Assembly (NCBI GenBank): GCA_027489295.1
Contig: JAIYAA010000333.1
Coordinates: 1-16,909 of the forward strand
From: Sphingomonadales bacterium
GTDB lineage: Bacteria; Pseudomonadota; Alphaproteobacteria; Sphingomonadales; Sphingomonadaceae
Direction of reading: 5' to 3'
Length of the DNA stretch: 16,909 bases
Shown one piece after another: positions 1 through 8,119 of the stretch. The notes beneath the pieces were generated by a model that saw only the letters and a list, made by a program, of their open reading frames with translations, did not search any database and was not told where the DNA came from. A program made the translations under genes and the position numbers. Every line of letters starts with the position of its first letter. Position 1 is the first letter of the stretch.

Positions 1-660
1 GCCGGCATGCGGCTGATGAAGAAGGACATGGGCGGTGCGGCCCATGCGCTCGCCCTCGCCGAACTGGTAATGCAGAACAAGCTGCCGGTGCGACTGCACA
101 TGCTGGTGCCGGCGGTCGAGAACTCGATCTCGGGCGAGGCGACGCGGCCGGGCGACGTGATGATCTCGCGCAAGGGCATCACCGTCGAGAACAGCAACAC
201 CGATGCCGAGGGTCGCCTGATCCTGGGCGATGCGCTGACCAAGGCCGAGGAGAAGAACCCGGAGCTGGTGTTCGACTTCGCGACCCTCACCGGTGCCGCG
301 CGTGTGGCGCTGGGCGCAGACCTCCAGGCGCTCTTCGCCAATGACGATACGCTGGCGGCCGAGATCCTGGCGGCAGGCGAGGAAGAGGCCGATCCGATCT
401 GGCGGATGCCGCTCTACGATCCGTACAAGGATCTGCTGAAGTCGGACGTGGCGGACATGGTCAACGCCGCAGAGGGCCCGTTTGGCGGCGCCATCACGGC
501 GGCCCTGTTCCTCAAGGAATTCGTGCCGGCCAAGGCCCAGTGGGCCCATTTCGACATCTTCTGCTGGAACGGCAGCCCGAAGCCGGGCCGGCCCAAGGGC
601 GCCGAGGCGGTGAGCCTGCGCGCCACCTGGAAGGTACTCAAGGACCGCTACGGCGGATAA
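1..660 (+). CDS. Leucyl aminopeptidase family protein (peptidase family M17), C-terminal part
   Basis: This is a cytosolic dinuclear-metal aminopeptidase that removes N-terminal residues from peptides. The reading frame is open from the first base, so the gene begins upstream; the ATG at 7 is internal. About 219 residues remain, essentially the M17 catalytic domain. The KKDMGG stretch (codons near 19-36) matches the metal-binding 'K-x-DMGG' segment. The family signature NTDAEGRLILGDAL lies at 196-237; its Asp and Glu (codons 202 and 208) are metal ligands and its Arg (214) is catalytic. FATLTGAARVALG further on is also typical. The 3' end overlaps the convergent GGDEF-EAL gene by 23 bases. 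The family assignment is secure. Which M17 paralogue (PepA or PepB type) it is cannot be settled without the N-terminus, so no symbol is given. Confidence 0.93.
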   Translation, partial: AGMRLMKKDMGGAAHALALAELVMQNKLPVRLHMLVPAVENSISGEATRPGDVMISRKGITVENSNTDAEGRLILGDALTKAEEKNPELVFDFATLTGAARVALGADLQALFANDDTLAAEILAAGEEEADPIWRMPLYDPYKDLLKSDVADMVNAAEGPFGGAITAALFLKEFVPAKAQWAHFDIFCWNGSPKPGRPKGAEAVSLRATWKVLKDRYGG

Positions 661-2605
661 GCGCTGCGGCCGCCGGCGGCATCGTGCCGTCGGCGAGCCA
701 GCGCTCGACTTCGTCCTTGGCCATCGGGCGGCCGAACAGATAGCCCTGCCCCTCCGCACAGCCCAGCGCGCGCAGCATCTCGGCCGTTTCCAGCGTCTCG
801 ATCCCTTCGGCGACCACCGGCATGTCCAAGGTGCTGGCCAGCCCGAGAATGGCGCGGACGATGCGCAGCGCTTCCTGATCTTCGGCCAGCGTGTCGACGA
901 ACGAGCGATCGATCTTGATCTTGTCGAACGGCAGCATCCGCAGATGCTGGATCGAGGCATAGCCGGTGCCGAAATCGTCCAGCGCCAGCTGCACGCCCTG
1001 GTTCTTGAGCGACTCGATCGCGTGATGCGCCTTCTCGGCATCGACGATCAGCGCATTCTCGGTGATCTCCACCGTCAGCCGCTGCGGCGGGAAGCCGGTG
1101 CGGGCGAGCACCGACAGGATCTTGTGGCTGAGCCAGTCGTCGCGCAGCTGACCCGGCGAGATGTTGATCGCGATGCTCACCGGCGCGGGCCATTCGCGTG
1201 TCTCGATGCAGGCCCGATCGAGCAGGTCGAGCATCAGCGTGTTGAGCAGGCCGCATTCCTCGGCGATCGGAATGAACTGGTCCGGCCCGATTTCCACGTC
1301 GTCGCGGCGCCACCGGGCGAGCAGTTCGAAGCCCGTGACCCGGCCGGTACGCAGATCGACGATGGGCTGGTAGCGGGGATAGAAGCGTCCTTCGTCGAGC
1401 GCGGCACGCATCTCCGCCTCGATCGTCGAGCGACGGCGGATCTCGGCGTCCATCTGCGCGGCGAAGGCGCAATAGCAGCCGCGACCGGCCTCCTTGGCCT
1501 GATAGAGCGCGACGTCGGCGCGGCGCATCAGCGTGTCCGCATCGCTCGCATCCTCGGGATAGAGCGCGATGCCGACGCTGGCGCCGATATGGTGCATCCG
1601 CTCGTCGATCAGGAACGGCCGGGCCACCTCGCGGACGATGGCATGGGCGATGGCGCGCACCCGATCCACATCGCCCTCGCCATAGGGGAGCGAGATGGCG
1701 AATTCGTCGCCGCCGAGGCGGTAGCTGCGTCCCGCTTCGCCGATCACCCAGCGCAGCCGCCCTGCGACCGCGCGGAGCAACTGGTCACCGATCGGGTGGC
1801 CATGCACGTCGTTGACCGACTTGAAGCGATCGAGATCGACCAGCATCAACCCGAAACGTTCCGGTTCGGCGCGGCGGAGATATTCGGTCAGAGCGCGGCG
1901 GTTGGGAAGGCCGGTGAGCGGATCGTGATAGGCGAGCTGGTGCGCCCGCTGTTCGGCCAGCCGGGCACGACGCTGCCCCGCGGCCATTTCGGCGCGCGAC
2001 GCCAGCACGTCGACGAAGCCCGCATGGCTTGCGCCGAACATCCGCAGCACCACCGCCGAGACAAGGATGATGTCCAGCCCCAGACCCGTGAGGAACCAGT
2101 CGCCCGACGCCAGCAGGCACAGCACCACCGGATAGGCGCCGCAGGCCATCACCAGCCAGGCGGCGATCGGGAAAGTCTGCAGGCAATAACAGCAGGTGAT
2201 CGCGCCGATGAAGATGTAGAGTGCGATCGAGCTTCGCCGCGCGAGGTCCACCTCGAAGAACAGCATCAGCGCCCAGCCGCCATAGGCGAGGCTGAGCACC
2301 GCCGCGGCGATGATCGTGCCGTTCAGATAGCGGCGGATCCGCCGGAGACTGGGCACCGCGTCGCGCCGTCGGGCAACCCACAACAGGCTGCGCACCAGGG
2401 CCGCGACCCCCAACAGTGCCGGTGCCGCCACGCTCAGTCGCGCCGATACCGAGCCATAGGAGGCGAAGCCGAGGAACACCGCGTCCAGGAAGACCAGGAC
2501 GTACATCAGCGGGATCTGTTGCCCCAGTACCCGATATTGTTCGGTCAGGATCGCCCGGTCGAGCTTGCTCCTTCCCGATCGGACGAGGTTGATCCGCTGC
2601 AACAT
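638..2605 (-). CDS. Membrane-anchored GGDEF-EAL cyclic-di-GMP signalling protein
   Basis: A 655-residue bifunctional-type c-di-GMP enzyme. The first ~200 residues hold about five or six hydrophobic segments (for example around IPLMYVLVFLDAVFLGF and SSIALYIFIGAITCCYCL), a membrane sensor of no family I recognise. The GGDEF domain follows with DLDRFKSVND and an intact GGDEF at residues 298-302, so cyclase activity is possible. The inhibitory I-site RxxD expected five residues before GGDEF reads GEAG and is absent. The EAL domain starts with ELL at 427-429 (Leu for Ala). It keeps the other catalytic positions: INISPGQL, VEITENAL, DDFGTGYAS, KIKIDRSF and VAEGIET, so phosphodiesterase activity is likely. 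I chose ATG 2605, which has AAGG 5 bases upstream, over TTG 2635, which lacks a ribosome site. It lies 38 bases behind tpiA and is probably co-transcribed with it. Confidence 0.92.
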   Translation of the reverse strand: MLQRINLVRSGRSKLDRAILTEQYRVLGQQIPLMYVLVFLDAVFLGFASYGSVSARLSVAAPALLGVAALVRSLLWVARRRDAVPSLRRIRRYLNGTIIAAAVLSLAYGGWALMLFFEVDLARRSSIALYIFIGAITCCYCLQTFPIAAWLVMACGAYPVVLCLLASGDWFLTGLGLDIILVSAVVLRMFGASHAGFVDVLASRAEMAAGQRRARLAEQRAHQLAYHDPLTGLPNRRALTEYLRRAEPERFGLMLVDLDRFKSVNDVHGHPIGDQLLRAVAGRLRWVIGEAGRSYRLGGDEFAISLPYGEGDVDRVRAIAHAIVREVARPFLIDERMHHIGASVGIALYPEDASDADTLMRRADVALYQAKEAGRGCYCAFAAQMDAEIRRRSTIEAEMRAALDEGRFYPRYQPIVDLRTGRVTGFELLARWRRDDVEIGPDQFIPIAEECGLLNTLMLDLLDRACIETREWPAPVSIAINISPGQLRDDWLSHKILSVLARTGFPPQRLTVEITENALIVDAEKAHHAIESLKNQGVQLALDDFGTGYASIQHLRMLPFDKIKIDRSFVDTLAEDQEALRIVRAILGLASTLDMPVVAEGIETLETAEMLRALGCAEGQGYLFGRPMAKDEVERWLADGTMPPAAAALIRRSGP

Positions 2606-2643
2606 GGAGGCCTTGTAACGCGAGACCACCGCCAAGTGGTTAA

Positions 2644-3396
2644 TTACGCCGCCGCTATTTTGGCCGCCGCCTCGATGATGGGCACGAACTTCTCGGCGGT
2701 GAGGCTAGCGCCGCCGACCAGCGCCCCGTCCACGTCTTCCACGGCAAGAATCGAGCCGGCGTTCGCACCGCTCACCGAGCCGCCGTACAGGATGCGCATC
2801 TCGCTCGCCTGCGCGCCGATCATGCCGCGCAGCTTGGCGCGGATGATCGCGTGCATCGTCGCGATCTCGTCCAGCGTCGGCGTCTTGCCGGTGCCGATCG
2901 CCCAGCGCGGTTCATAGGCGATGGTCAGCCAGTCGGGCGCCGCACCGTCCGGCAGCGACTTCTCGATCTGCGACTGCACGATGCGCTCGGCGCGGCCTGC
3001 GTCATGCTCGGCCTCGGTCTCGCCGCAGCACAGGATCACGCCCAGCCCGTGGCGGCGCGCGGCCGCAGCCTTGGCCCAGGCATGGTGGCTGGTCTCGGAC
3101 TGGTCGGCTCGGCGCTCGGAATGGCCTACGATCACCACCTTGGCACCCGCCTCGGCCAGCATCTGTGCGGATACGCAGCCGGTATGGGCGCCGAAGTCGT
3201 TCTCGTGCACGTCCTGGGCGCCGATCGGGAAGTCACCGGCAAGCTGCGCCGCCGCGGCGATCAGCGTGAAGGGCACGCACAGCAGCGCATCGACTTGCGG
3301 ATGGGCCTTGGCTGCGGCGACGATCGCGTCGATCTCGCGCAGCTGGGCGCGCATCCCGTGCATCTTCCAGTTTCCGGCCACCAGTTTGCGCCGCAT
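2644..3396 (-). CDS. tpiA: Triosephosphate isomerase
   Basis: Interconverts glyceraldehyde 3-phosphate and dihydroxyacetone phosphate in glycolysis and gluconeogenesis, in the cytosol. The 250 residues are the normal family length. The catalytic set is present: Asn9-Lys11 in VAGNWKMHG, His92 in IVGHSERR and Glu162 in YEPRWAIGTG. The phosphate-binding loops ILYGGSV (202-208) and GALVGGASL (224-232) follow. The usual Val after YEP is Arg here, a substitution next to the catalytic Glu, but the flexible loop WAIGTGKTPT is intact. The reading frame stays open to 3543, but ATG 3396 is the start: it gives the canonical N-terminus and has a purine-rich GGGGAGTGGAG directly upstream. It is the first gene of a minus-strand pair with the GGDEF-EAL gene and diverges from the PpiD-like gene. 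Confidence 0.97.
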   Translation of the reverse strand: MRRKLVAGNWKMHGMRAQLREIDAIVAAAKAHPQVDALLCVPFTLIAAAAQLAGDFPIGAQDVHENDFGAHTGCVSAQMLAEAGAKVVIVGHSERRADQSETSHHAWAKAAAARRHGLGVILCCGETEAEHDAGRAERIVQSQIEKSLPDGAAPDWLTIAYEPRWAIGTGKTPTLDEIATMHAIIRAKLRGMIGAQASEMRILYGGSVSGANAGSILAVEDVDGALVGGASLTAEKFVPIIEAAAKIAAA

Positions 3397-3514
3397 CTCC
3401 ACTCCCCCTGTAGTTTCGATATAGCCGATACCGATTGCGCCGCGCGGCACAAGCTTGAAGGCGCGCCGTACCGGCCCTAAAGCGGGCCCAAATTCCTCGA
3501 ACGAACGGCTCTCC
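3397..3514. promoter_or_regulatory. Divergent promoter region between tpiA and the PpiD-like gene
   Basis: This 118-base gap must hold the promoters of two divergent transcripts. On the plus strand, TTGAAG (3455-3460), a 17-base spacer and TAAAGC (3478-3483) form a fair sigma-70-like pair. A small GGCCC/GGGCC inverted repeat (3473-3477 and 3484-3488) flanks the -10. Towards tpiA there is an AT-richer patch reading TATATC on the minus strand near 3417-3424, but no convincing -35. The boxes are inferred by eye; only the divergent arrangement is certain. Confidence 0.4.
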
Positions 3515-5464
3515 ATGCTCAACGCCTTCCGGAACTTCACCAAGTCGCGCTACGGCCTGATCATCGTCTTCATCTTCCTGGGCCTGCTCGCGATCGCCTT
3601 TGCGGCGAGTGACGTCACCGGCATGCGCCAGGGGATCAGCGGCGCGAGCAGCACCAATCTGGCGAGCGTCGGCGGGCAGGAGGTGACCGAGCGCGACGTG
3701 CGCGACCGGATCGACCGGATCATCCGCAACGCCCAGGCGCAGCGCCAGAACATGACGATGGCGCAGCTGCTGGCACAGGGCGGGTTCGAGGCCGCGCTGA
3801 ACGACGCCGTCACGTCGGCTGCCCTCCATGCCTTCGCCAACCAGAACGGCATGGCGGTAGGCAAGAAGCTGATCGATTCCGAAATCGCCAACAACCCGCA
3901 GTTTGCCGGCATGGACGGCAAGTTCAGCCAGCAGACGTTCGAATCGCTGCTCGCGCAGAATCGGATCAATCCCGTCCAGTTCCGGGACGACATGACGATC
4001 CAGCGCTACGCCGTGTGGCTGGTCGGCCCGGTCGCGCTGCAGGCGCCCGCCCCCGTCGGCGTGGTTGCGCCCTATGTGGCCACGCTGCTCGAGCGCCGCA
4101 CCGGCATCGTCGGCTTCGTGCAGTCGCTGGCGATGGATCCGGGGCCCGCGCCCGACGCCAACACGCTCGCCGGCTATTATGCGCAGAACCGCAGCCGCTA
4201 TCTGGTGCCCGAGCGCCGCATCGTTCGCTATGCGCTCGCCCAGCCCGATGCGCTGAAGGCCCAGGCGACCCCGACCGACGCCGAAATCGCCGCTGCCTAC
4301 AAGAAGGATGCCGCCAAATACGCCGCCAGCGAGAAGCGTGGCCTGCAGCTCGTCCAGGCGATCAGCCAGTCGGTTGCCGCCAAGGTCGCTGAGGCCGCCA
4401 AGAGCGGTGACCTCGCCGCGGCCGCCAAGGCCGCCGGCCTCGAGGCGCGCACCATCGACGCGAGCGACAAGCCCGCCCTCGCCAAGCAGGTCTCGGCACC
4501 GTTTGCGGACGCCGCTTTCACCGCGCCGGCCACCGGCCTGCAGGGCCCCGTTCAGCTCGGCGGCGCCTGGTTCGTCTACCGCGTCAGCAAGGTAGAGAAG
4601 ATCCCCGCCCGCACGCTGGAGCAGGTCCGCGGCGAACTCGTCGAAGCGGTGAGCAAGCGCAAGCTGAACACGCTGCTGGCCGATCTGCGCCAGTCGATCG
4701 AGGATTCGGTTGGCGACGGTGCGACCTTCGACGAGGCCGCCGCCAAGGCGAAGCTGACCACCGTCCGCACCGCCGCGCTCACCGCGACCGGTGCCGATCC
4801 GGACAAGGCCGACGCGCAGCCCGACGCCACCACCGCCGCGGTGATGAAGGCCGGCTTCGGCTTCGAACAGGCCGGGGACGAGCCGCAGGTGATCGCGGCC
4901 GGCCAGGACGGCGGCTTCGCGGTCGTATCGCTGGAGAAGACCGTGCCGGCAGCCCCCCGCCCGCTCGCCCAGATCACCGAGAAGGTGAAGGCCGACTATC
5001 TGCTCGACCAGGCGCTGGCCAAGGCACGTACCGCCGCCACCGCGATGCTGCCCAAGCTGCAGAAGGGCGTCCCGATGGCGCAGGCGCTGACCGAGGTCGG
5101 CGCGACCAAGGGCGCGCCGCCGAAGACCTTCGATTTCAAGCGCAGCGAGCTGCGCGGCAAGGAGAACTTCATCCAGATGGCGTTCGACATGCCGGCCAAG
5201 ACCGCGCGCCTGGTCGAGGCGCCGAACCGCGCCGGCTATTACGTCGTCTATGTCGACACGATCCAGGCCGGCAATCCGGCGGCCGATCCGCAGGGCCCGC
5301 AGATCCTGCAGTCGATCACCCAGGCACTGGGCCAGATGAGCGCGCAGGAATATCAGAGCCAGTTCGCCAATGCGGTGTCGAGCGCGCTGAAGGTTCGTCG
5401 CAACGAAGCGGCGATCGCCCGGCTCCGCGCCGATCTGCAGCGCCAGGGCGCCAGCGGCCAGTGA
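3515..5464 (+). CDS. PpiD/SurA-like membrane-anchored periplasmic peptidyl-prolyl isomerase/chaperone
   Basis: A 649-residue folding factor for exported and outer-membrane proteins. It has a short cytosolic N-terminus (MLNAFRNFTKSRYG), one membrane segment at about residues 14-34, and a large periplasmic part. Residues ~40-200 fit the SurA/PpiD N-terminal chaperone domain, including GGQEVTERDVRDRI and the long helical stretch after it. Residues ~240-390 contain a parvulin-type segment with FADAAFTAPATGLQGPVQ and GAWFVYRVSKVEKI. The C-terminal half is Ala- and Lys-rich. Length and order match E. coli PpiD (623 residues). The frame is open from a TTG at 3455, but ATG 3515 gives the proper anchor; no good Shine-Dalgarno precedes it. 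Its stop overlaps the trpE start by four bases. Whether the parvulin domain is catalytically active cannot be judged from the motifs seen. Confidence 0.9.
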   Translation: MLNAFRNFTKSRYGLIIVFIFLGLLAIAFAASDVTGMRQGISGASSTNLASVGGQEVTERDVRDRIDRIIRNAQAQRQNMTMAQLLAQGGFEAALNDAVTSAALHAFANQNGMAVGKKLIDSEIANNPQFAGMDGKFSQQTFESLLAQNRINPVQFRDDMTIQRYAVWLVGPVALQAPAPVGVVAPYVATLLERRTGIVGFVQSLAMDPGPAPDANTLAGYYAQNRSRYLVPERRIVRYALAQPDALKAQATPTDAEIAAAYKKDAAKYAASEKRGLQLVQAISQSVAAKVAEAAKSGDLAAAAKAAGLEARTIDASDKPALAKQVSAPFADAAFTAPATGLQGPVQLGGAWFVYRVSKVEKIPARTLEQVRGELVEAVSKRKLNTLLADLRQSIEDSVGDGATFDEAAAKAKLTTVRTAALTATGADPDKADAQPDATTAAVMKAGFGFEQAGDEPQVIAAGQDGGFAVVSLEKTVPAAPRPLAQITEKVKADYLLDQALAKARTAATAMLPKLQKGVPMAQALTEVGATKGAPPKTFDFKRSELRGKENFIQMAFDMPAKTARLVEAPNRAGYYVVYVDTIQAGNPAADPQGPQILQSITQALGQMSAQEYQSQFANAVSSALKVRRNEAAIARLRADLQRQGASGQ

Positions 5465-6948
5465 TCCAGGGCCTCGACTCCGCCCGCGCCGCGCTCGCCG
5501 CGGGCCGCCCCGCCCTGGTCTGGCGCCAGCAGGTCGCGGATACCGAGACTCCGGTCGCGGCAGCGCTGAAGCTGATCGAGCCCGGCCGCGGCGACTTCCT
5601 GCTGGAGTCGGTCGAGGGCGGCTCCGTGCGGGGCCGGCACAGCCTGATCGGTCTTGCGCCGGACCTGGTGTTCCGCGCCACCGGCACGCAGTGCGAACTG
5701 AACCGGCAGTGGCTCACCGATCGCACCGCGTTCGAAGGTCTGGCGACGGACCCGCTTGCCGCGCTGCGCGGGCTGGTTGCCGATTGCCGCATGGAGGTTC
5801 CCGCCGCGCTACCCCGCGCGCTTGCCTGCCTGGTCGGCTATTTCAGCTATGAGACGGTCGGGCTGGTCGAAAAGCTGCCCCGCCCTCCGCAGAGCCCGGT
5901 CGGCGTACCGGACATGATCTTCGTGCGGCCTACCGTGCTGCTCGTCTTCGATCGGCTGGCGGACACGCTGTTCATCGTCGCGCCGGTATGGCCCGGCGCC
6001 GATCCGGAGGCCGCCGCCGAGCGCATCGACGCCGTTGCTGCCCAGCTCGCCGGCGCCGCGCTGCCCGCGCCGGTCCGCGCGGACCCGATCGCGATCGTGC
6101 CCACGCCGGTGCTGCCGGAAGGCCGCTACGGCGAGATGGTCGCGGCGGCGAAGGAATATATCGCGGCAGGCGACATCTTCCAGGTCGTGCTCGCCCAGCG
6201 CTTCACCGCACCCTTTCCGCTGCCGCCGTTCGAGCTTTATCGCGCGCTGCGGCGGATCAATCCCTCGCCGTTCCTCTACCATCTCGACCTGCCGGGCTTC
6301 GCGCTCACCGGATCGAGCCCGGAGATCCTGGTACGTGCCCGCGACGGCGAGATCACCATCCGCCCGATCGCCGGCACGCGGCCCCGTGGCCGCACCGCGG
6401 CCGAGGACGAGGCGAACCGCGCCTCGCTGCTCGCCGATCCCAAGGAACGCGCCGAGCATCTCATGCTGCTCGACCTTGGCCGCAACGATGTCGGCCGCGC
6501 GGCGGCGCCGGGCAGCGTCAAGGTGACGGACAGCTACACGGTCGAGTTCTACAGCCACGTCATGCACATCGTGTCGAACGTGGTGGGCCAGTTGCGGAGC
6601 GATGCCGACGCGATCGACGCGCTGTTCGCCGGCTTCCCCGCGGGCACGGTAAGCGGCGCGCCCAAGGTACGTGCCTGCCAGGTCATCGCCGAGCTGGAGG
6701 CGGAAACGCGCGGCCCCTATGCCGGCGGCGTGGGCTATTTCTCGCCCGATGGCTCGATGGATTCGTGCATCGTCCTGCGCACGGCGCTGGTCAAGGATGG
6801 GGTGATGCACGTCCAGGCGGGCGCCGGCATCGTCGCCGATTCGGACCCCGCCTACGAACAGCGCGAATGCGAAGCCAAATCCGGCGCACTATTTGCGGCC
6901 GCGCGCGAGGCGATCGCGCGGGCCGGCGAGGCGGGCTTCGGCCAATAG
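5461..6948 (+). CDS. trpE: Anthranilate synthase component I
   Basis: The large subunit of anthranilate synthase, which converts chorismate and ammonia (from TrpG) to anthranilate, the first step of tryptophan synthesis. At 495 residues it is normal for a stand-alone TrpE. LLES at residues 47-50 corresponds to the tryptophan feedback-binding motif. The chorismate-binding core includes LTGSSPEILVR, PIAGTRPRG (302-310), the LLDLGRNDVGR helix, FPAGTVSGAPKVRA and GGVGYFSPDG. PIAGT, with Ala-Gly-Thr, favours an anthranilate synthase over an aminodeoxychorismate synthase, and trpG, trpD and trpC nearby agree. The start is GTG at 5461, inside the GTGA shared with the PpiD-like gene, so translation is probably coupled and there is no room for a leader peptide or attenuator. 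The downstream neighbour is convergent, so trpE is separated from trpG. Confidence 0.97.
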   Translation: MIQGLDSARAALAAGRPALVWRQQVADTETPVAAALKLIEPGRGDFLLESVEGGSVRGRHSLIGLAPDLVFRATGTQCELNRQWLTDRTAFEGLATDPLAALRGLVADCRMEVPAALPRALACLVGYFSYETVGLVEKLPRPPQSPVGVPDMIFVRPTVLLVFDRLADTLFIVAPVWPGADPEAAAERIDAVAAQLAGAALPAPVRADPIAIVPTPVLPEGRYGEMVAAAKEYIAAGDIFQVVLAQRFTAPFPLPPFELYRALRRINPSPFLYHLDLPGFALTGSSPEILVRARDGEITIRPIAGTRPRGRTAAEDEANRASLLADPKERAEHLMLLDLGRNDVGRAAAPGSVKVTDSYTVEFYSHVMHIVSNVVGQLRSDADAIDALFAGFPAGTVSGAPKVRACQVIAELEAETRGPYAGGVGYFSPDGSMDSCIVLRTALVKDGVMHVQAGAGIVADSDPAYEQRECEAKSGALFAAAREAIARAGEAGFGQ

Positions 6949-6959
6949 GCCGGCCCGCC
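6930..6959. terminator. Strong hairpin at the convergent trpE / secreted-protein junction
   Basis: GGCGGGC (6930-6936) pairs perfectly with GCCCGCC (6953-6959). Inside it, after a TT bulge, CGGCC (6939-6943) pairs with GGCCG (6948-6952) around an AATA loop: 12 G-C pairs in all. The trpE stop codon TAG (6946-6948) sits at the loop. There is no T-run on either strand, so it is not a classic intrinsic terminator. Its place between two converging genes suggests a bidirectional end-of-transcript or mRNA 3'-end stabilising hairpin. Confidence 0.6.
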
Positions 6960-6967
6960 CGTTCGGA

Positions 6968-7378
6968 TCAGGGGACGCGCGAGGCCTTGGCTTCGCGGTC
7001 CAGCTTGTCCTGATACCATTGCTGGAGGAATTTGCGGGTGCAGCCGGTCTGGCCGCCCGTGCCGACCGCAGAGCAACTGTTGGGCATGCCGCGGCTGTTC
7101 ACGTCCTCCACCACTTCCATCCGGCGGGTCCAACTGGTCGAGGGCGCGTCCTGCTTGGGCTGGTCGCGGAAGCGCTTCGGGATGCGATAGGGCGATTCGC
7201 CCGCGCTCGAACAGACCACGATCTCGTCGGGGTTCACCGGCTTGGGGCAGCTCTCCTCGCCGTAAAGCAGGATGCTGCGCACCCGCTTGGGCGGGCCATC
7301 GGCAGCGCTCTGGTCCTGGGTCTGGGCGAACGCCGGCGCGGCGAGCAGGGCGGTGGCAATCATCAAGCGGGCAAGCAT
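6968..7378 (-). CDS. Small secreted protein of unknown function, four cysteines
   Basis: 136 residues with a clear signal peptide: MLARLMIATALLAAPAFAQ, with probable cleavage after Ala18 or Gln19. The mature part of about 117 residues has four cysteines (44, 56, 102, 113), which could form two disulfides in the periplasm. The most distinctive segment is CPKPVNPDEIVVC followed by PYRIPKRFR. The EIVVC...YRIP pattern resembles one I recall from sphingomonad secreted hypotheticals, but I can assign no function. ATG 7378 is preceded by AGGAG at a 6-base spacing, which fixes the start. It lies opposite to, and between, trpE and trpG and converges on trpE. Nothing in it suggests a role in tryptophan metabolism. 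Confidence 0.8.
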   Translation of the reverse strand: MLARLMIATALLAAPAFAQTQDQSAADGPPKRVRSILLYGEESCPKPVNPDEIVVCSSAGESPYRIPKRFRDQPKQDAPSTSWTRRMEVVEDVNSRGMPNSCSAVGTGGQTGCTRKFLQQWYQDKLDREAKASRVP

Positions 7379-7489
7379 CGAATACTCCTGGGGTTGGATA
7401 ACGTCCCTGCCCCGCCAGCGTTGCCGGTCTAGTGTGGCGGCCGCAAGGCCGGATTGTGCTGGAGGCCCCGAGCGCTTAGGTCTGCGCCC

Positions 7490-8074
7490 ATGATCCTCGT
7501 CCTCGACAATTACGACAGCTTCACCTGGAACCTCGTCCACTATCTGATGGAGTTGGGCGTCGAGGTACAGGTGGTGCGCAACGACGCGCTGACCGCCAGC
7601 GAGGCGATCGCCAGCAACGCGCAGGGATTCCTGATCTCGCCGGGTCCGTGCACGCCGAACGAAGCGGGCATCAGCCTCGATCTGGTGGGCGCCTGCGCCG
7701 AACTCGGCAAGCCGCTGCTGGGCGTGTGCCTCGGCCACCAGTCGATCGGCCAGTATTTCGGCGGCAAGGTCGTGCGCGGCGGGCTAATGCACGGCAAGAC
7801 GTCCCCGGTATCGCACGACGGGACCGGCCTGTTCACCGACCTGCCGTCGCCGTTCACCGCGACGCGCTATCACTCGCTGATCGTCACCGACATCCCCGAC
7901 AGCCTGGTGGTGAACGCCACGGCCGAGGACGGATCGGTGATGGGCTTCCGCCACGCATCGCTGCCGATCCACAGCGTGCAGTTCCATCCCGAGAGCATCG
8001 CCACCGAGCATGGCCATGCCATGCTCGCCAACTTCCTGCGGCTTGCCGGTATCGAAGCGACGGCAACCGCCTGA
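7490..8074 (+). CDS. trpG: Anthranilate synthase component II (glutamine amidotransferase)
   Basis: The small subunit of anthranilate synthase. It hydrolyses glutamine and passes ammonia to TrpE. The class I amidotransferase triad is present: Cys80 in [11 protein letters not shown], and His166 and Glu168 in QFHPESI. The oxyanion-hole segment is [12 protein letters not shown]. It begins [19 protein letters not shown], the standard TrpG/PabA N-terminus, which sets ATG 7490 as the start. Only a weak TTAGG lies about 10 bases upstream. At 194 residues it has the usual length. A TrpG of this type may also serve aminodeoxychorismate synthase (PabA function). It is transcribed separately from trpE, because a minus-strand gene lies between. 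The 111-base gap before it (7379-7489) shows no clear -10/-35 pair. Confidence 0.96.
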   Translation: MILVLDNYDSFTWNLVHYLMELGVEVQVVRNDALTASEAIASNAQGFLISPGPCTPNEAGISLDLVGACAELGKPLLGVCLGHQSIGQYFGGKVVRGGLMHGKTSPVSHDGTGLFTDLPSPFTATRYHSLIVTDIPDSLVVNATAEDGSVMGFRHASLPIHSVQFHPESIATEHGHAMLANFLRLAGIEATATA

Positions 8075-8119
8075 CCTTCTTCAGCCTCGGTTCATCGCAG
8101 GCCTGCTAGGAGACGGCCC

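Noticed and set aside
944..2917. 657-codon open frame on the plus strand opposite the GGDEF-EAL gene and tpiA
   Set aside because: It is rich in Arg, His, Gln and Asp with no recognisable domain, and runs antisense to two well-supported genes; a GC-rich shadow frame.
2644..3543. A 49-residue N-terminal extension of TpiA from the start at 3543
   Set aside because: The extension is not family-like and would run across the divergent promoter region into the PpiD-like gene; the ATG at 3396 has a ribosome site and the canonical N-terminus.
5809..6810. 333-codon minus-strand frame opposite trpE
   Set aside because: It is fully inside trpE, with no conserved motif; a shadow frame.
7379..7489. A tryptophan leader peptide or attenuator before trpG
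   Set aside because: There is no short frame with clustered Trp codons and no alternative hairpins followed by a T-run.
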